64,000 nucleotides of DNA, taken from contig CM059971.1 of assembly GCA_030490835.1 (NCBI GenBank), positions 49,834,012 to 49,898,011 on the forward strand, in the 5' to 3' direction. This document shows, one piece after another, positions 1 to 10,898 of this stretch. Position 1 is the first letter of the stretch. The number at the start of each line of letters is the position of its first letter. The position numbers and the translations under genes were made by a program. The notes beneath the pieces are model-generated. The model did no database searches, had not been told where the DNA came from, and worked only from the letters and a program-made list of their open reading frames with translations. The DNA is from Annona cherimola (Eukaryota; Streptophyta; Magnoliopsida; Magnoliales; Annonaceae).

Positions 1-1
1 T

Positions 2-442
2 TCCGGTTACAAAGTAGATAGAAAAAGCACTAGTGGAACATGTCAATTTCTTAGGAACATGTTGGTTTTATGGTTTTCAAGAAAACAAACTAGTGTTGCT
101 CTATCTACGGCGGAAGCCTAATACATTGCCGCCGGGAGCTGTTGGGCCCAATTACTTTGGATGAAATAGCAACTTAGGGACTATGACATGGATTTTAAAG
201 ATATACCTATTAGATGTGATAATACTAGTGCCATATGTCTAACCAAAAATCCAGTATTGCATTCTAGGACCAAACATATAGACCTTAGACACCATTTTAT
301 TAGAGAACATGTAGAAAATCATGACATATGTTTGGTATATGTAAGAACAGAAGATCAAGTTGCTGATATATTCACAAAGCCTATAGCAAAAGATGCATTT
401 TATAAGATTAGAAATGACATGGGAATGATTGAATTAAACTAG
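2..442 (+). pseudogene. copia pol fragment: RNase H C-terminal part
   Basis: This is the last part of a Ty1/copia polyprotein, the RNase H that removes RNA from the RNA:DNA hybrid during reverse transcription. Visible family motifs are DRKSTSG at the start, the SRKQTSVALSTAEA block, the CDNTSAI block with its catalytic Asp, KHIDLRHHFIRE, and VADIFTKP near the C-terminus. The frame ends at 440-442 after GMIELN, as is usual for copia pol. Two in-frame stops break it, TAA at 119-121 (where the family has Glu) and TAG at 167-169 (where Gln is expected). It is a dead copy. The rest of pol lies before the window. Confidence 0.92.
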
Positions 443-758
443 CACAAACTGAGGGGGAGCACCTGTTTAGGGGGAGCAAACCCACCTGTCTCTTTCTTTA
501 CCCTCTAACTTTTTGATATATTGACAAAAAGGGGGAGAAGAGTAGGATTTGAGTTCAAATGATTTGAGTCTAAATAGGCTAAGAGGATAAGTCTTTATGA
601 TTGTGTTTAAGTTGAATGTTTGTTGAATGTTTTCAACTTGAAAGTTTGCATAAGCATAAGTATGATAACATTTCAAAAATGCAAACTTATCATGTTTTTA
701 AGCAATTGAAAGGTATACACTCAAATCGGTTTTGTCAATCATCAAAAAGGGGGAGATT
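443..758 (+). promoter_or_regulatory. copia 3' UTR with repeated polypurine tracts
   Basis: This non-coding stretch lies between the pol stop and the 3' LTR. It carries four G-rich tracts of the form (A)GGGGGAG, at about 451-460, 466-480, 526-540 and 744-757. The last, AAAAAGGGGGAGATTG, touches the LTR start and is the expected primer for plus-strand DNA synthesis. Several such tracts before the 3' LTR are a described feature of Sireviruses. No ORF is supported here. Confidence 0.8.
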
Positions 759-894
759 GTTGGAAATATGTGGAAAATAAGCTAAATCTATGTTTTGATG
801 ATTAACAAATCAATTTGAGTAAGTCTTGGCTACTAACATGTTTGTGGAAGTGTTTAAGGGACATACATTTGAAGAAAATAGATCATGGAAGGAT

Positions 895-1212
895 AAGTTG
901 ATTTCCAAGTCGACTCAGGCATCGACTTAAGGCCAAGTCGATCCCCAAGTCGACTCCAACATCGACTTCAATGCGCCAAATCCTTCCAGAATTGAAAATG
1001 GAGAGCTGAACTGCCGAAGTCGCAAACGAAGTCGACTTCGCATGCGACTTGGGTCAAAGTCGCAAACCAAGTCGACTCCAGTATCGACTTCAACATGACA
1101 AAACCTTCCAGAGTTGAAGTCCAGACCCCGAAGTGCCGAAGTCGCACCCCAAGTCGACTCCACTTGCGACTTGAGGTGAAGTCGCAGACGAAGTCGACTC
1201 CCGCATCGACTT
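895..1212. repeat. 34-bp dyad modules, cluster 1 (copia LTR 1)
   Basis: Six modules of about 34 bp each start with AAGTCG (AAGTTG in the first), have GTCGAC at the centre and end with CGACTT. They lie in three pairs in the upstream (U3) part of the LTR. The layout is described most exactly at 53127-53444. Confidence 0.85.
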
Positions 1213-1568
1213 CGATCGGGCAGAGGGGATTTTTCAGAAAATAAGCTGGATTAACCAATTTTCAAGACAAACCTATATGAAGATGAAGATCAAGGCAACC
1301 TAGATGCTCAAACTGAAACATATGAAGATTAATCCAAGTCCAAGCAGGATGCATAAACTCAACCAACAAGAATTGTTCAAGATTACATGATTCAAGTCTC
1401 ATGGATTCAAAGCTTGCAAAACATGGGAGCAAATGAAAGCAAGCTAAAGAGAAGACACAATGATTCAAAAAGATATGAAAAATGTAAAAGAACTAAAGGA
1501 ATGGAGAAGCCTAAGTAAAACAAAGCATCCCGAAGTTTTTCAAGTTCATCAAGCGACCTGACGAAGTG

Positions 1569-1688
1569 AAGTCGCACACCGAAGTCGACTCCACCTGCGA
1601 CTTGGGTCAAGTCGATGCCCAAGTCGACCCAATCTGGAACTTGAAGTTGCTATGGAAGGCGAAGTCACACCCGAAGGCGAAGTCGCAA
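1569..1688. repeat. dyad modules, cluster 2, partly deleted (copia LTR 1)
   Basis: One module pair is followed by a remnant (AAGTCACACCCGAAGGCG). The other copia LTRs have two complete pairs here, so this copy has lost roughly 55 bp. Confidence 0.8.
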
Positions 1689-1763
1689 CGATCGGATAAT
1701 ATTCGAACGTTGGCGCATTAAATGCGCGCCACCTACCTTCAAACGTTCGGATTCCCTCCACAA

Positions 1764-1773
1764 TTATAAAAGG
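1764..1773 (+). promoter_or_regulatory. TATA box of copia LTR
   Basis: TTATAAAAGG occurs at the same place in all four copia LTRs (also 40226, 54051 and 57649), about 100 bp after the second module cluster. It is the best candidate for the core promoter that separates U3 from R. Confidence 0.75.
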
Positions 1774-2409
1774 CATTCATTGTGGACGAGGGAAGCAGCT
1801 GAAAATCATTAAGTGTGCATAACTTCCATCTTCAAGAGCATTAAAGAGATCAAGCCAATCCAAAGAAGAAGAACTTTACTTCAAACTGCTAGAGCTCAAC
1901 TTCTGAATCTTCAAAGCCAATACTACGAGTTCTTCTCTGCGCCAAACTGCTTCTACACAACTGTAACGTGTAGATTCCTTTGTTGTTTCATTTGATTGTA
2001 TTGAACTTGATTTAGTTTGAGGAACTAAGATCAAGTGTAAGCAAAGTAGTGTGTGATTGGAGTGGAACTCATCACCTACTTGTGCTGAGATTTGTTGAAG
2101 CCCCCTAGAGCAGGAATCTAGAAGAGAGCAGTGGCTCTAATTGTATTTGAGGAATATAATAGTGGAACCCAAGTCACAAGGAGTGTGAGCTTGGAAGAGT
2201 GGAGTAGGGAGGTTGCCCGAACCACTATAAAAATCTTGTGTGCTTGATTTATACTTCTGCTCTTTACATTATATTGCTTTCCATTTTATTTCATCAATCA
2301 AGGGGACTAAAACTTTCAAGGGGTTAAGTTTTTAATTTACCAAAGAATTTTTATAATAACCCAATTCACCCCTCCCCTCTTGCGTTTTGCCATTAACTCG
2401 GGACCAACA

Positions 2410-4540
2410 GGGTTTGCATGTTTTATGCATGTTTTGTAGGGTAAAATACCCTAGGTTTAAGGTATTATGGACGCCCAAAAGATTTGGGAGAAAGAAACCC
2501 TAAATCTGATTTTAATAAATTTTATGAAGGAACGTCAAACCGACGTGAAACGGGACTCAAAACGTATGGGTAACTTGCTGTTTTTAGAAATGATAATGTA
2601 TGGATGTTAAATACATGTTAAATCCCTAAACATGGATTAGGCAAAATGGATTTAATTTCTAGAAATTCGGAATTATATGACTGCATAAGGTTATGTGTCA
2701 AAAGACACGTAAAACGGGTGAAAAACGGGTTCCAAACTTGCTGTTTTGGAAACCTAGGTTGAATGGATTTAAATCCCATGAAAATACCTTGAATTCAGCG
2801 GTAATTAAGGGTAATTAAACTCCTGAAAAATGGATTCAATTTCTGAGTTAGCAAAATTTATGAAATGCATTATGTTTATGTGCTAAATGAGCTTATGTGA
2901 AGGGATAAGGTAAATGGGTGATGAATGACTTATGAAAAATGATTTTTTGCAAAAATGCATGAAAATGAGATTAATTCCATGATTATACATCTGTTTTGAG
3001 TGTATTATGATTTATATTAAATTTTGAGATTTGCCTAAGGAAGCCTAAGGCAATAACATGTGCTAAAGCAAACACCGTTGGGTGTATTGTGGAAAAATGG
3101 AGAAAAATGGAAAAGTAAGCTTAATGAATCTATGTATGATGTTTATGAAATGAATTTTATGATATTGAAATGAATACCCTAATTTTAGGGTTGTGTGTAT
3201 GTGCTATGTTATACGGTAGTCGTAGAAATGTGTATAAAGGTGCTAATATGTGCAAAATAAGCTATATATGTGTATGATGATTTATGAAGTCAAATAAATG
3301 ATGTATATTTATGGAATGGGTTAGAAAATTAAATGAAATATGAGAAAAAGAAATATATGAAAAAGAAATATATGAAAAATCATATTATTCTCATTTAGGC
3401 AAAGGTCAAGAAAAGGTGGTAATAGAAAGCTAAGGAATTCAGGTAAGCAAGCAAGTTTTCCAAAGGATTTTGCTTTTCTAAATTATTTACATAAATGCAG
3501 TTTTACTTTAACTTGATTGATGAAACTATGGAAATTGTTTCTAATGTATTTAAGGATGGCCATCCCTTAGCAAAATGATGTTGAAATGATATTTTACTTC
3601 AAATACAATGTTATAAACTTTTTCTTTGATAAATGCTATGGGAAAATGATGCGGTTGATGTTTATGATTGAAAACTTATGTTAGCATGTTAAAGATGAAT
3701 TTATGCAAAAGTTCATGCGCACGGGATACTAGGTCCACTTGAAGGGTGTAAGCGGACCGATTGTCCCCCCTTAGTGTGGCCAAGTCGCTTGAGACAGGCA
3801 TAAGGCCGGCGGCGCCCTCTCTGAAATGGGAGTTAACGTGATGGATGGTCGCCTAGCTAGCTTCCATCCTAAGGGAGATATGGTATTTATGTTCATGTTT
3901 TCATATGACGTTATGCATATGAGACCCGTGATGGGTACAGGATTTCATGTTTTCAAGATATACCTTTAGACAAGGTATAAGTTGCTTTCCAAGTTGATTT
4001 AAATGCAAAATGTTGCCTGAAATGATTTGCCTTTAAAATGCAAATAGCTTGCTTATTGAGTTTCGACTCACGATTTTATTTTCCAAACCCAAAGACAGGT
4101 GAAGGACAGGTCATGGCAAAGGAGCAAGTGTTGGCTTAAGGAATCCATGGAAAAATTTATGAAACTCATGTTACGAAGTTTATGTGAAATGGTTGTAAAA
4201 AAAATATGCAGTGCTTTATGATGAATAGATGTAAACTATTCGAATGTTTTATATGGATGTCTGTGATTTATATTTGCAATGACATCTGATTTAGGAAAAG
4301 ATGAAATGTCGCTGAACAGCATGTTTGTATATAATGAATGGGATGAAATGACTTAGAAGTGTATGAGAATGAAATTATTAGAACATGAGTTGTTATATGA
4401 ACTTTTACATGACCATATTTAATAGGATAAATATCTGACAAGACCCGCCGTGTGACAAGGAACAATCCTGATCACGTTTACCAATCAATGTGATCCCGAG
4501 GTAAGGCTCAGGACGTGACGCTCGGGTTTGGGGCGCCACA
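2410..4540 (+). repeat. gypsy LTR-A, 3' part
   Basis: This is the right-hand 2131 bp of a roughly 4030-bp LTR. The copia element cut it at GGGTT, and the left half lies before the window. It matches LTR-B from 12707 to 14823 closely. It has a small tandem duplication of about 15 bp (GAAAAAGAAATATAT twice, 3344-3375). It includes the GC-rich block at 3803-3832 that recurs in related LTRs, and ends at GGCGCCACA. No ORF is supported. Confidence 0.92.
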
Positions 4541-4545
4541 GAGCT

Positions 4546-4557
4546 TGGTATCAGAGC
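4546..4557 (+). promoter_or_regulatory. Primer binding site, internal 1
   Basis: TGGTATCAGAGC lies five bases after the LTR end and is complementary to the 3' end of plant initiator tRNA-Met, the usual minus-strand primer. The rest of 4541-4830 is AT-rich leader without a supported ORF. Confidence 0.92.
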
Positions 4558-4830
4558 ATGGATTGGTAAATAGGCATGGGAAATTTCTAAGTATAGGAAA
4601 ATTGATAGAATATGAAGAACTATGCCTGATTGCACATGAATATACATGATTAACCATGATTATGTGATGAATTAGATGTGATTAAATGTTGATCATGCAT
4701 GATTAAATATGATGAAATGCATGCTAGATGAGGAAATAGACATGTTCATGTGATGATATGGTATGCTTCTAACATGATGAAATGCATGCCATATGATAAT
4801 GAATTTTTGTTGCAATGCAATTTGATTGCT

Positions 4831-5607
4831 ATGTCTACACAGATGGCGGATAGAGGAAAGAGAATGATGAGTGCAGAGGAGTTACGAAGGGAAAGAGAGG
4901 AAGATAATAGGAGACAGAGAAGAGAAGAAAATATGAATCGATGGTGGGAATCACAACCCGATAATAAATCGTATCCATCAGACCCCCCAGGATTTTCACA
5001 AATACACACACATGATCACACTAAGGGAAGTTACTATGACTCTTCAAGTCAACATGCCCAGGATCTAGGAGAGCCCTCCAGATATAAACCTAGGGCACGA
5101 GTGTTATCAGGCACCTACCTTGGCATTCCCCGGGATCCCCCTGTTCCAACCGACAGAGTAGATCCACAACACCTACAGAACTTTTGGGATAAGACACAGG
5201 CACTTATACCCCCCGATGCTAGTCCATGGTACAGAGTTGTTGATGGGTGTGTCCAGTTTCGTTATGGAGCATCTTAGGAGAGACTCCATCAACAGGAAGT
5301 GGACATGGCCCTCTATATAAAAAGGCATTGTGCCGAGGGAGTCATCGAAGTACCTGCTGGCCCTAAACCCGATGAGGTGAAGCTCTATATAATGGAGAAT
5401 ACAGGGGAAATTGTTCGATTGGCTGAGGTCAATGATGATGATGACATGATGGAATTCCTCAAACCATTTGAGGAAGAAGAAGAGGAGGAAGTTGAGGAAG
5501 AAATAGAGGAGTTTGTAGATGATGATGAGGATGAGGATGATGATGAAAGTGATGATGAGGAAGTTCAGGCATGGTCCGACACTAGCACTATCATAAGTTC
5601 CACATAG
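4831..5607 (+). pseudogene. Accessory acidic ORF before gag, copy 1
   Basis: I do not recognise this protein. It lies between the primer binding site and gag, where most Ty3/gypsy elements have only a leader. The predicted product is about 258 residues. A charged N-terminus (residues 4-40) is rich in Arg and Glu and likely helical. A Pro/Tyr-rich middle contains the phrases GTYLGIPRDPP, LQNFWDKTQ and ASPWYR. The last 60 residues are mostly Glu then Asp and end in VQAWSDTS. One in-frame TAG at 5275-5277 stands where copies 2 and 3 have Trp. ATG 4831 is chosen because it begins the best conserved part; an in-frame ATG at 4753 is possible. Similar copies lie at 15114 and 30972. An acidic tail could suggest histone or RNA-protein binding, but that is a guess. 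Confidence 0.7.
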
Positions 5608-6096
5608 ACATAGACGTCGAGGGAGAGGTCTAGGAGGACAATGAACTTATTTGCTCTGCTTTTCTTTAAACAGTTGGGTATATATACGTGTGGTTGATGA
5701 TCATGTGGTGCATGTATAATTATGGTTGGTTGACACTATAGTTGCCCTGGCTAACTAACATGTATGTAAGTGTGAAATTGGTAAGTCATGCTGAATATGT
5801 ACATAAGTGTGACTTGCTTTTGTATGTATTAACTGTGAATATAGTGTATGTGAATATGTTGATATACTGAACTTTTGATGTTTTAGATGTGCACAGATGA
5901 ATGAGCATGAACTGAATGGTGCGATATATAATGATTGTGACCACGTGATAATGAGATGCATATGCAATGATTTAATATTGAATGAAATTGAAATGCGTAT
6001 GCAATGATTCCATGATGATTATCAATGAAATGTGTATATAATGATCTAATACTAATTGAAAATGAAAAGTGTCTGTTATATATCCAGATTAAAACA
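5608..6096 (+). other. Spacer between accessory ORF and gag, copy 1
   Basis: This AT-rich non-coding stretch of about 490 bp is conserved in copies 2 and 3. It contains many ATG and TGA triplets and possible 3' splice sites (TTTTAG and GTGCACAG near 5881-5896). Those sites would allow gag to be made from a spliced RNA, but nothing here proves splicing. Confidence 0.5.
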
Positions 6097-7460
<1,364 letters not shown>

Positions 7461-7843
7461 GAATAAGAGGAAAAGGTGGTCACAGGTACGGTTTACATTC
7501 TAGGGAATATGGTAGTAGCTTTGTTTGATTATGGTGCCACCCATTCATTCATAGCATGATAATACGAGACCACCCATGCACTGCCGATAGAAGAGACCAG
7601 TCAGATTATACGTGTAGAATCTCAAGTTTATAGGTTAGAAGTACTAGCCAAGTATGCAAAGTCTGCCCAATCAGGATAGGATCAGAAATTCTAGAAGCTG
7701 ATTTGATCCTATTGTCTATGACTGAATTCGATGTGATATTGGGTATGGATTGGCTAAGTCAATGGGGAGCGACCATAGACTGTAAGAATAAAAAAGTGCA
7801 GTTTGAAGCAACTCCAGGAAGGGCGATTGCCATTGGAAAATTG
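7461..7843 (+). pseudogene. pol: gypsy aspartic protease, copy 1
   Basis: This retropepsin-like domain cuts the gag-pol polyprotein. The active-site motif reads DYG (7527-7535) where DSG is expected and where copies 3 and 4 have DSG. Copy 2 has the same DYG. The flanking VVALF and ATHSF residues and the later [15 protein letters not shown] block are typical of plant Ty3/gypsy protease. Two stops in tandem follow GATHSFIA near 7558, and a 1-bp deletion near 7640 shifts the frame, so no full domain can be made. Confidence 0.88.
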
Positions 7844-9310
7844 AGGCAACCTGACAGTTCAAGTGTGCAAATGTCATCTATGAAATCTGTCAGAATGATC
7901 CGACAAAAGTGTCAAGCTTTCTTGGTGTCAGTGAATGTGGACAAAAGCATGGAGGAAGAAATTAATCAAATACCTATGGTTAGAGAATTTTCAGATGTAT
8001 TTCCAAAGGAATTAACCACGTTGCCTCCACAACGGGAAATGGACACGATAATTGATGTAATGCCGAGAACAGCTCCGATTTCTAAAACTCCATTTAGAAT
8101 GGCGCTAGCTGAGATGCATGAACTAAGGGCGCAAGTACAGGAGCTGTTGGATAAAGGTTTTATTAGACCAAGTGTATCCCCTTGGGGAGCTCCGGTACTG
8201 TTTGTGAGGAAAAAGGATGGAAGCTTAAGGTTATGTATTGACTACCAAGAGCTGAATAAGGTCATAGTAAAGAATAAATATCCATTGCCCAGGATCGATG
8301 ATCTGTTTGATCAGTTGCAAGGAGCAACGACTTTCTCCAAAATTGATCTACAGTCAGGGTACCATCAGTTAAGAATAAGTCTAGTTGATACTCATAAAAC
8401 GGCATTTCGAACCAGGTATGGACATTATGAGTTTCTGGTAATGCCTTTTAGACTTACTAATGCCCCTGCTATATTCATAGACATGATGAATAGGGTTTTT
8501 CAGGACTATCTGGATCAATTCGTGGTTGTTTTTATCGACGATGTCCTGATTTACTCTAAAACGGAGAAAGAACATCAGGACCATCTACGAAGAGTCTTAG
8601 AAAGGCTAAGGAAAGAGAAATTGTATGCCAAACTGAAGAAATGTGAGTTTTGGCTGAAACAGATAGGATTTCTCGGGCATATAATATCTGAAAGAGGTAT
8701 TCAAGTTGATCCTCAAAAGATTGAGGCGGTTTTGAAATGGCCAAGGCCGACGACCATTACAGAAATTTGAAGTTTCCTAGGGTTGGCAGGCTATTACAAG
8801 AGGTTTGTCGAAGGGTTTTCACAATTGTCAGCCCCGCTAACCAAGTTGACTCGTAAGGGAGTCAGGTATGTATGGTCTGAAGAATGCGAGTTCAGCTTTC
8901 AGGAGTTGAAACAACGGTTAGTAGAAGCACCCATTCTAACCCTACCCGAAGGAAACGAAGGGTTTGTGGTTTATAGTGATGCATCGAGAAAAGGATTGGG
9001 TTGCGTTTTGATGCAAAGGGGTAAGGTGATAGCTTAGGTGTTACGACAACTAAAACCCAATGAGGTAAGCTACCCCAAGCATGATTTAGAGTTAGCCGCG
9101 GTGGTATTTGCCTTAAAAATATGGAGACATTACCTGTATGGTGCAAGATGTGAGATTTACACTGATCATAAGAGCCTCAAATATATTTTCACTCAGAAGT
9201 AGTTGAACATGAGACAGAGGAGATGACTCGAGTTATTGAAAGATTATGATTTGGAAATTTTATACCATCCAGGTAAGGCAAATGTGCTAGCTGATGCATT
9301 GAGCCGAAAT
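7844..9310 (+). pseudogene. pol: gypsy reverse transcriptase and RNase H, copy 1
   Basis: The reverse transcriptase part is well preserved to 8770. It has VPWGAP-type ([10 protein letters not shown]), [22 protein letters not shown] (first catalytic Asp), MPFRLTNAP and FIDD (8531-8542, catalytic Asp pair) motifs, then the thumb-region [16 protein letters not shown] at 8768-8770 replaces Arg in front of SFLGLAGYY. RNase H follows with [12 protein letters not shown] (catalytic Asp), [21 protein letters not shown] and LADALSRN. It is broken by TAG at 9035-9037, TAG at 9200-9202 and TGA at 9224-9226. Copy 4 shares the last of these. Confidence 0.94.
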
Positions 9311-10860
9311 GTCAGCTTAGCGCATCTTATCACCAAGGAGAAAGGACTGCTTAAGGAGATAGAGCAAATGGAACTGATTATATGTCCACCAGGAGTTCAC
9401 ACTAGACTATCACAATTATACATACAATCCTCACTTTTTGAACAGATCAAGGTTGCGCAGCAAAAGGACATAGACCTACATACACATGTTGAGAAAATTA
9501 AGAGAAAGGGGTTGACGGAATTTGCTATTGATGAACAGGATATGTATAGGTACAAAGGTCGCCTTTGCATACCTAACATTGTTGAGTTGAAGGAACAAAT
9601 TCTTAAGGAAGCCCATTTTTCGCCTTTTTCTATTCACCCAAGGAGTACTAAGATGTATCAGGATCTCAAGAAAGCATATTGGTTGAATAATATGAAAAGG
9701 GAGATCGCTGAATATGTGGCTAAGTGTTTAACTTGCTAATGGGTGAAGGTGGATCACTAGAAAATACCTGGTAAGTTACAGTCCTTAGAAATTCGTGAAT
9801 GGAAATGGGACGATATCACAATGGACTTTATTGAAGGATTACCTAGAACCCAAGAGAAAATGATTCTATATGGGTAATCGTGGATAGGTTATCAAAAGTT
9901 GTGCACTTTTTACCTATCAGAAGGACTTATACAGCGGAAAAGCTAGCTAAGGTTTACTATAAATAGGTCGTAAGACTCCATGGAGTGCCAAAGTCGATTA
10001 TCTCGGATCGAGATGCGACATTTACATCGACATTTTGGAAAAGCTTGCATGAAACCTTAGGCACCCAACTTAAATGCAGTACAACTTTTCATCCTCAAAC
10101 CGATGGACAAACAGAGCGGGTGAACCAAGTTATTGAAGATACGCTCCGAATGTGTACCTTAGAGTTTGGAGGATCATGGGTTGAGTATATCTCAATTGCG
10201 GAATTCGCATATAACAATAGTTACTAAGCTAGCATCCAAATGACTCCATTTGAGGTGTTATATGGATGACGATGTAGAACCCCATTGAACTGGGATGAAA
10301 TTGGAGAGAAAAGATTAGCCCCAGACTTATCACAACAAATGGCAGACACGGTGAAGACTATTCGCCAGTGTATACTCACTGCCCAGAGTCGGCAAAAGAG
10401 TTACATAGATTGCAAGAGAAGGGATCTAAATATCCAAGTTGGCGAATACGTATTTATTAAGGTCACGCCATTCAAGGGAGTTACAAGGTTTGGAAAACGG
10501 GGAAAACTGAATCCCAGATATATTGGACCATTTGAAGTCTTGGAAAAGGTTGGGAAACTAGCATATCGGGTAGCTTTACCCCCAGCACTAGCTTTAATTA
10601 ACAATGTGTTCCATATATCGATGCTTAGGAAGTATGTTCCAAACCCAACACATGTATTAGTGGCTGAAAATTTACCGATTCAAGATTATCTAAACTATGA
10701 AAAAAGACCAGTGAAGATCTTGGATCACAAGGTACAAAAGCTTCAAAATCAGAAAATTGAATACGTGAAGGTGCAATGGAACCGATACTTCGAAAATGAA
10801 GCCACTTGCAAGTTAAAGGAAGAAGTGGAACGAAAGTACCCCCATCTATTTAAAGAATAG
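9311..10860 (+). pseudogene. pol: gypsy integrase with chromodomain-like tail, copy 1
   Basis: Integrase inserts the DNA copy into the chromosome. The H-H-C-C zinc domain is visible (HFSPFSIH with CLTC), then the DDE core: Asp in ITMDFIEG, Asp in SDRDATF, Glu in TERVNQVIED. The C-terminus has a GPF module (RYIGPFEVLEKVG) and a last segment (YVKVQWNRY, EATCKL, KYPHLF) placed and spaced like the chromodomain of Del/Tekay chromoviruses. The Trp usual in the EATW motif is Cys in this copy. Stops occur at 9737-9739, 9758-9760 and 10225-10227, and all surviving copies share these three. A 1-bp deletion near 9850 and other stops are private. The frame ends with TAG at 10858-10860. Confidence 0.93.
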
Positions 10861-10885
10861 ACGGTTTCGAGACGAAACCTATTAT

Positions 10886-10898
10886 AAGGGGGGAGGAT
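10886..10898 (+). promoter_or_regulatory. Polypurine tract, internal 1
   Basis: AAGGGGGGAGGAT ends where LTR-B begins and is the expected plus-strand primer. The same tract lies before LTR-C, LTR-D and LTR-E. Confidence 0.92.

Larger units (their letters stand above)
1..2409 (+). mobile_element. Ty1/copia (Sirevirus-like) element, 3' part
   Basis: The window opens inside the RNase H domain of a copia element and runs through its 3' untranslated region to a complete 3' LTR ending in CCAACA. Right after the end, the sequence GGGTTTGCATG continues the gypsy LTR exactly as in the uninterrupted LTR near 12707. The element therefore sits inside LTR-A, and GGGTT at 2410-2414 is the likely target duplication. 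The matching left copy lies outside the window. The run of G-rich tracts before the LTR is a known Sirevirus trait. Confidence 0.9.
759..2409 (+). repeat. copia 3' LTR (1651 bp)
   Basis: The LTR runs from TGTTGG to CCAACA, a 6-bp inverted terminus. It matches the LTRs at 39165, 52990 and 57163 along its length. It is about 55 bp shorter than the 1706-bp copy at 52990 because part of the second cluster of AAGTCGAC modules (near 1660-1690) is missing. It contains two clusters of dyad modules, a TATA box at 1764, and a transcribed part after that. Confidence 0.93.

Noticed and set aside
4546..4557. tRNA gene at the TGGTATCAGAGC site
   Set aside because: Only the 12-base complement of the tRNA 3' end is there. 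No cloverleaf can be drawn from the flanks.
9737..9760. Programmed stop-codon readthrough in integrase, since all copies share the stops
   Set aside because: The stops lie inside conserved domains, not at a domain border, and each unit also has many private stops and frameshifts. Inheritance from one dead ancestor is simpler.
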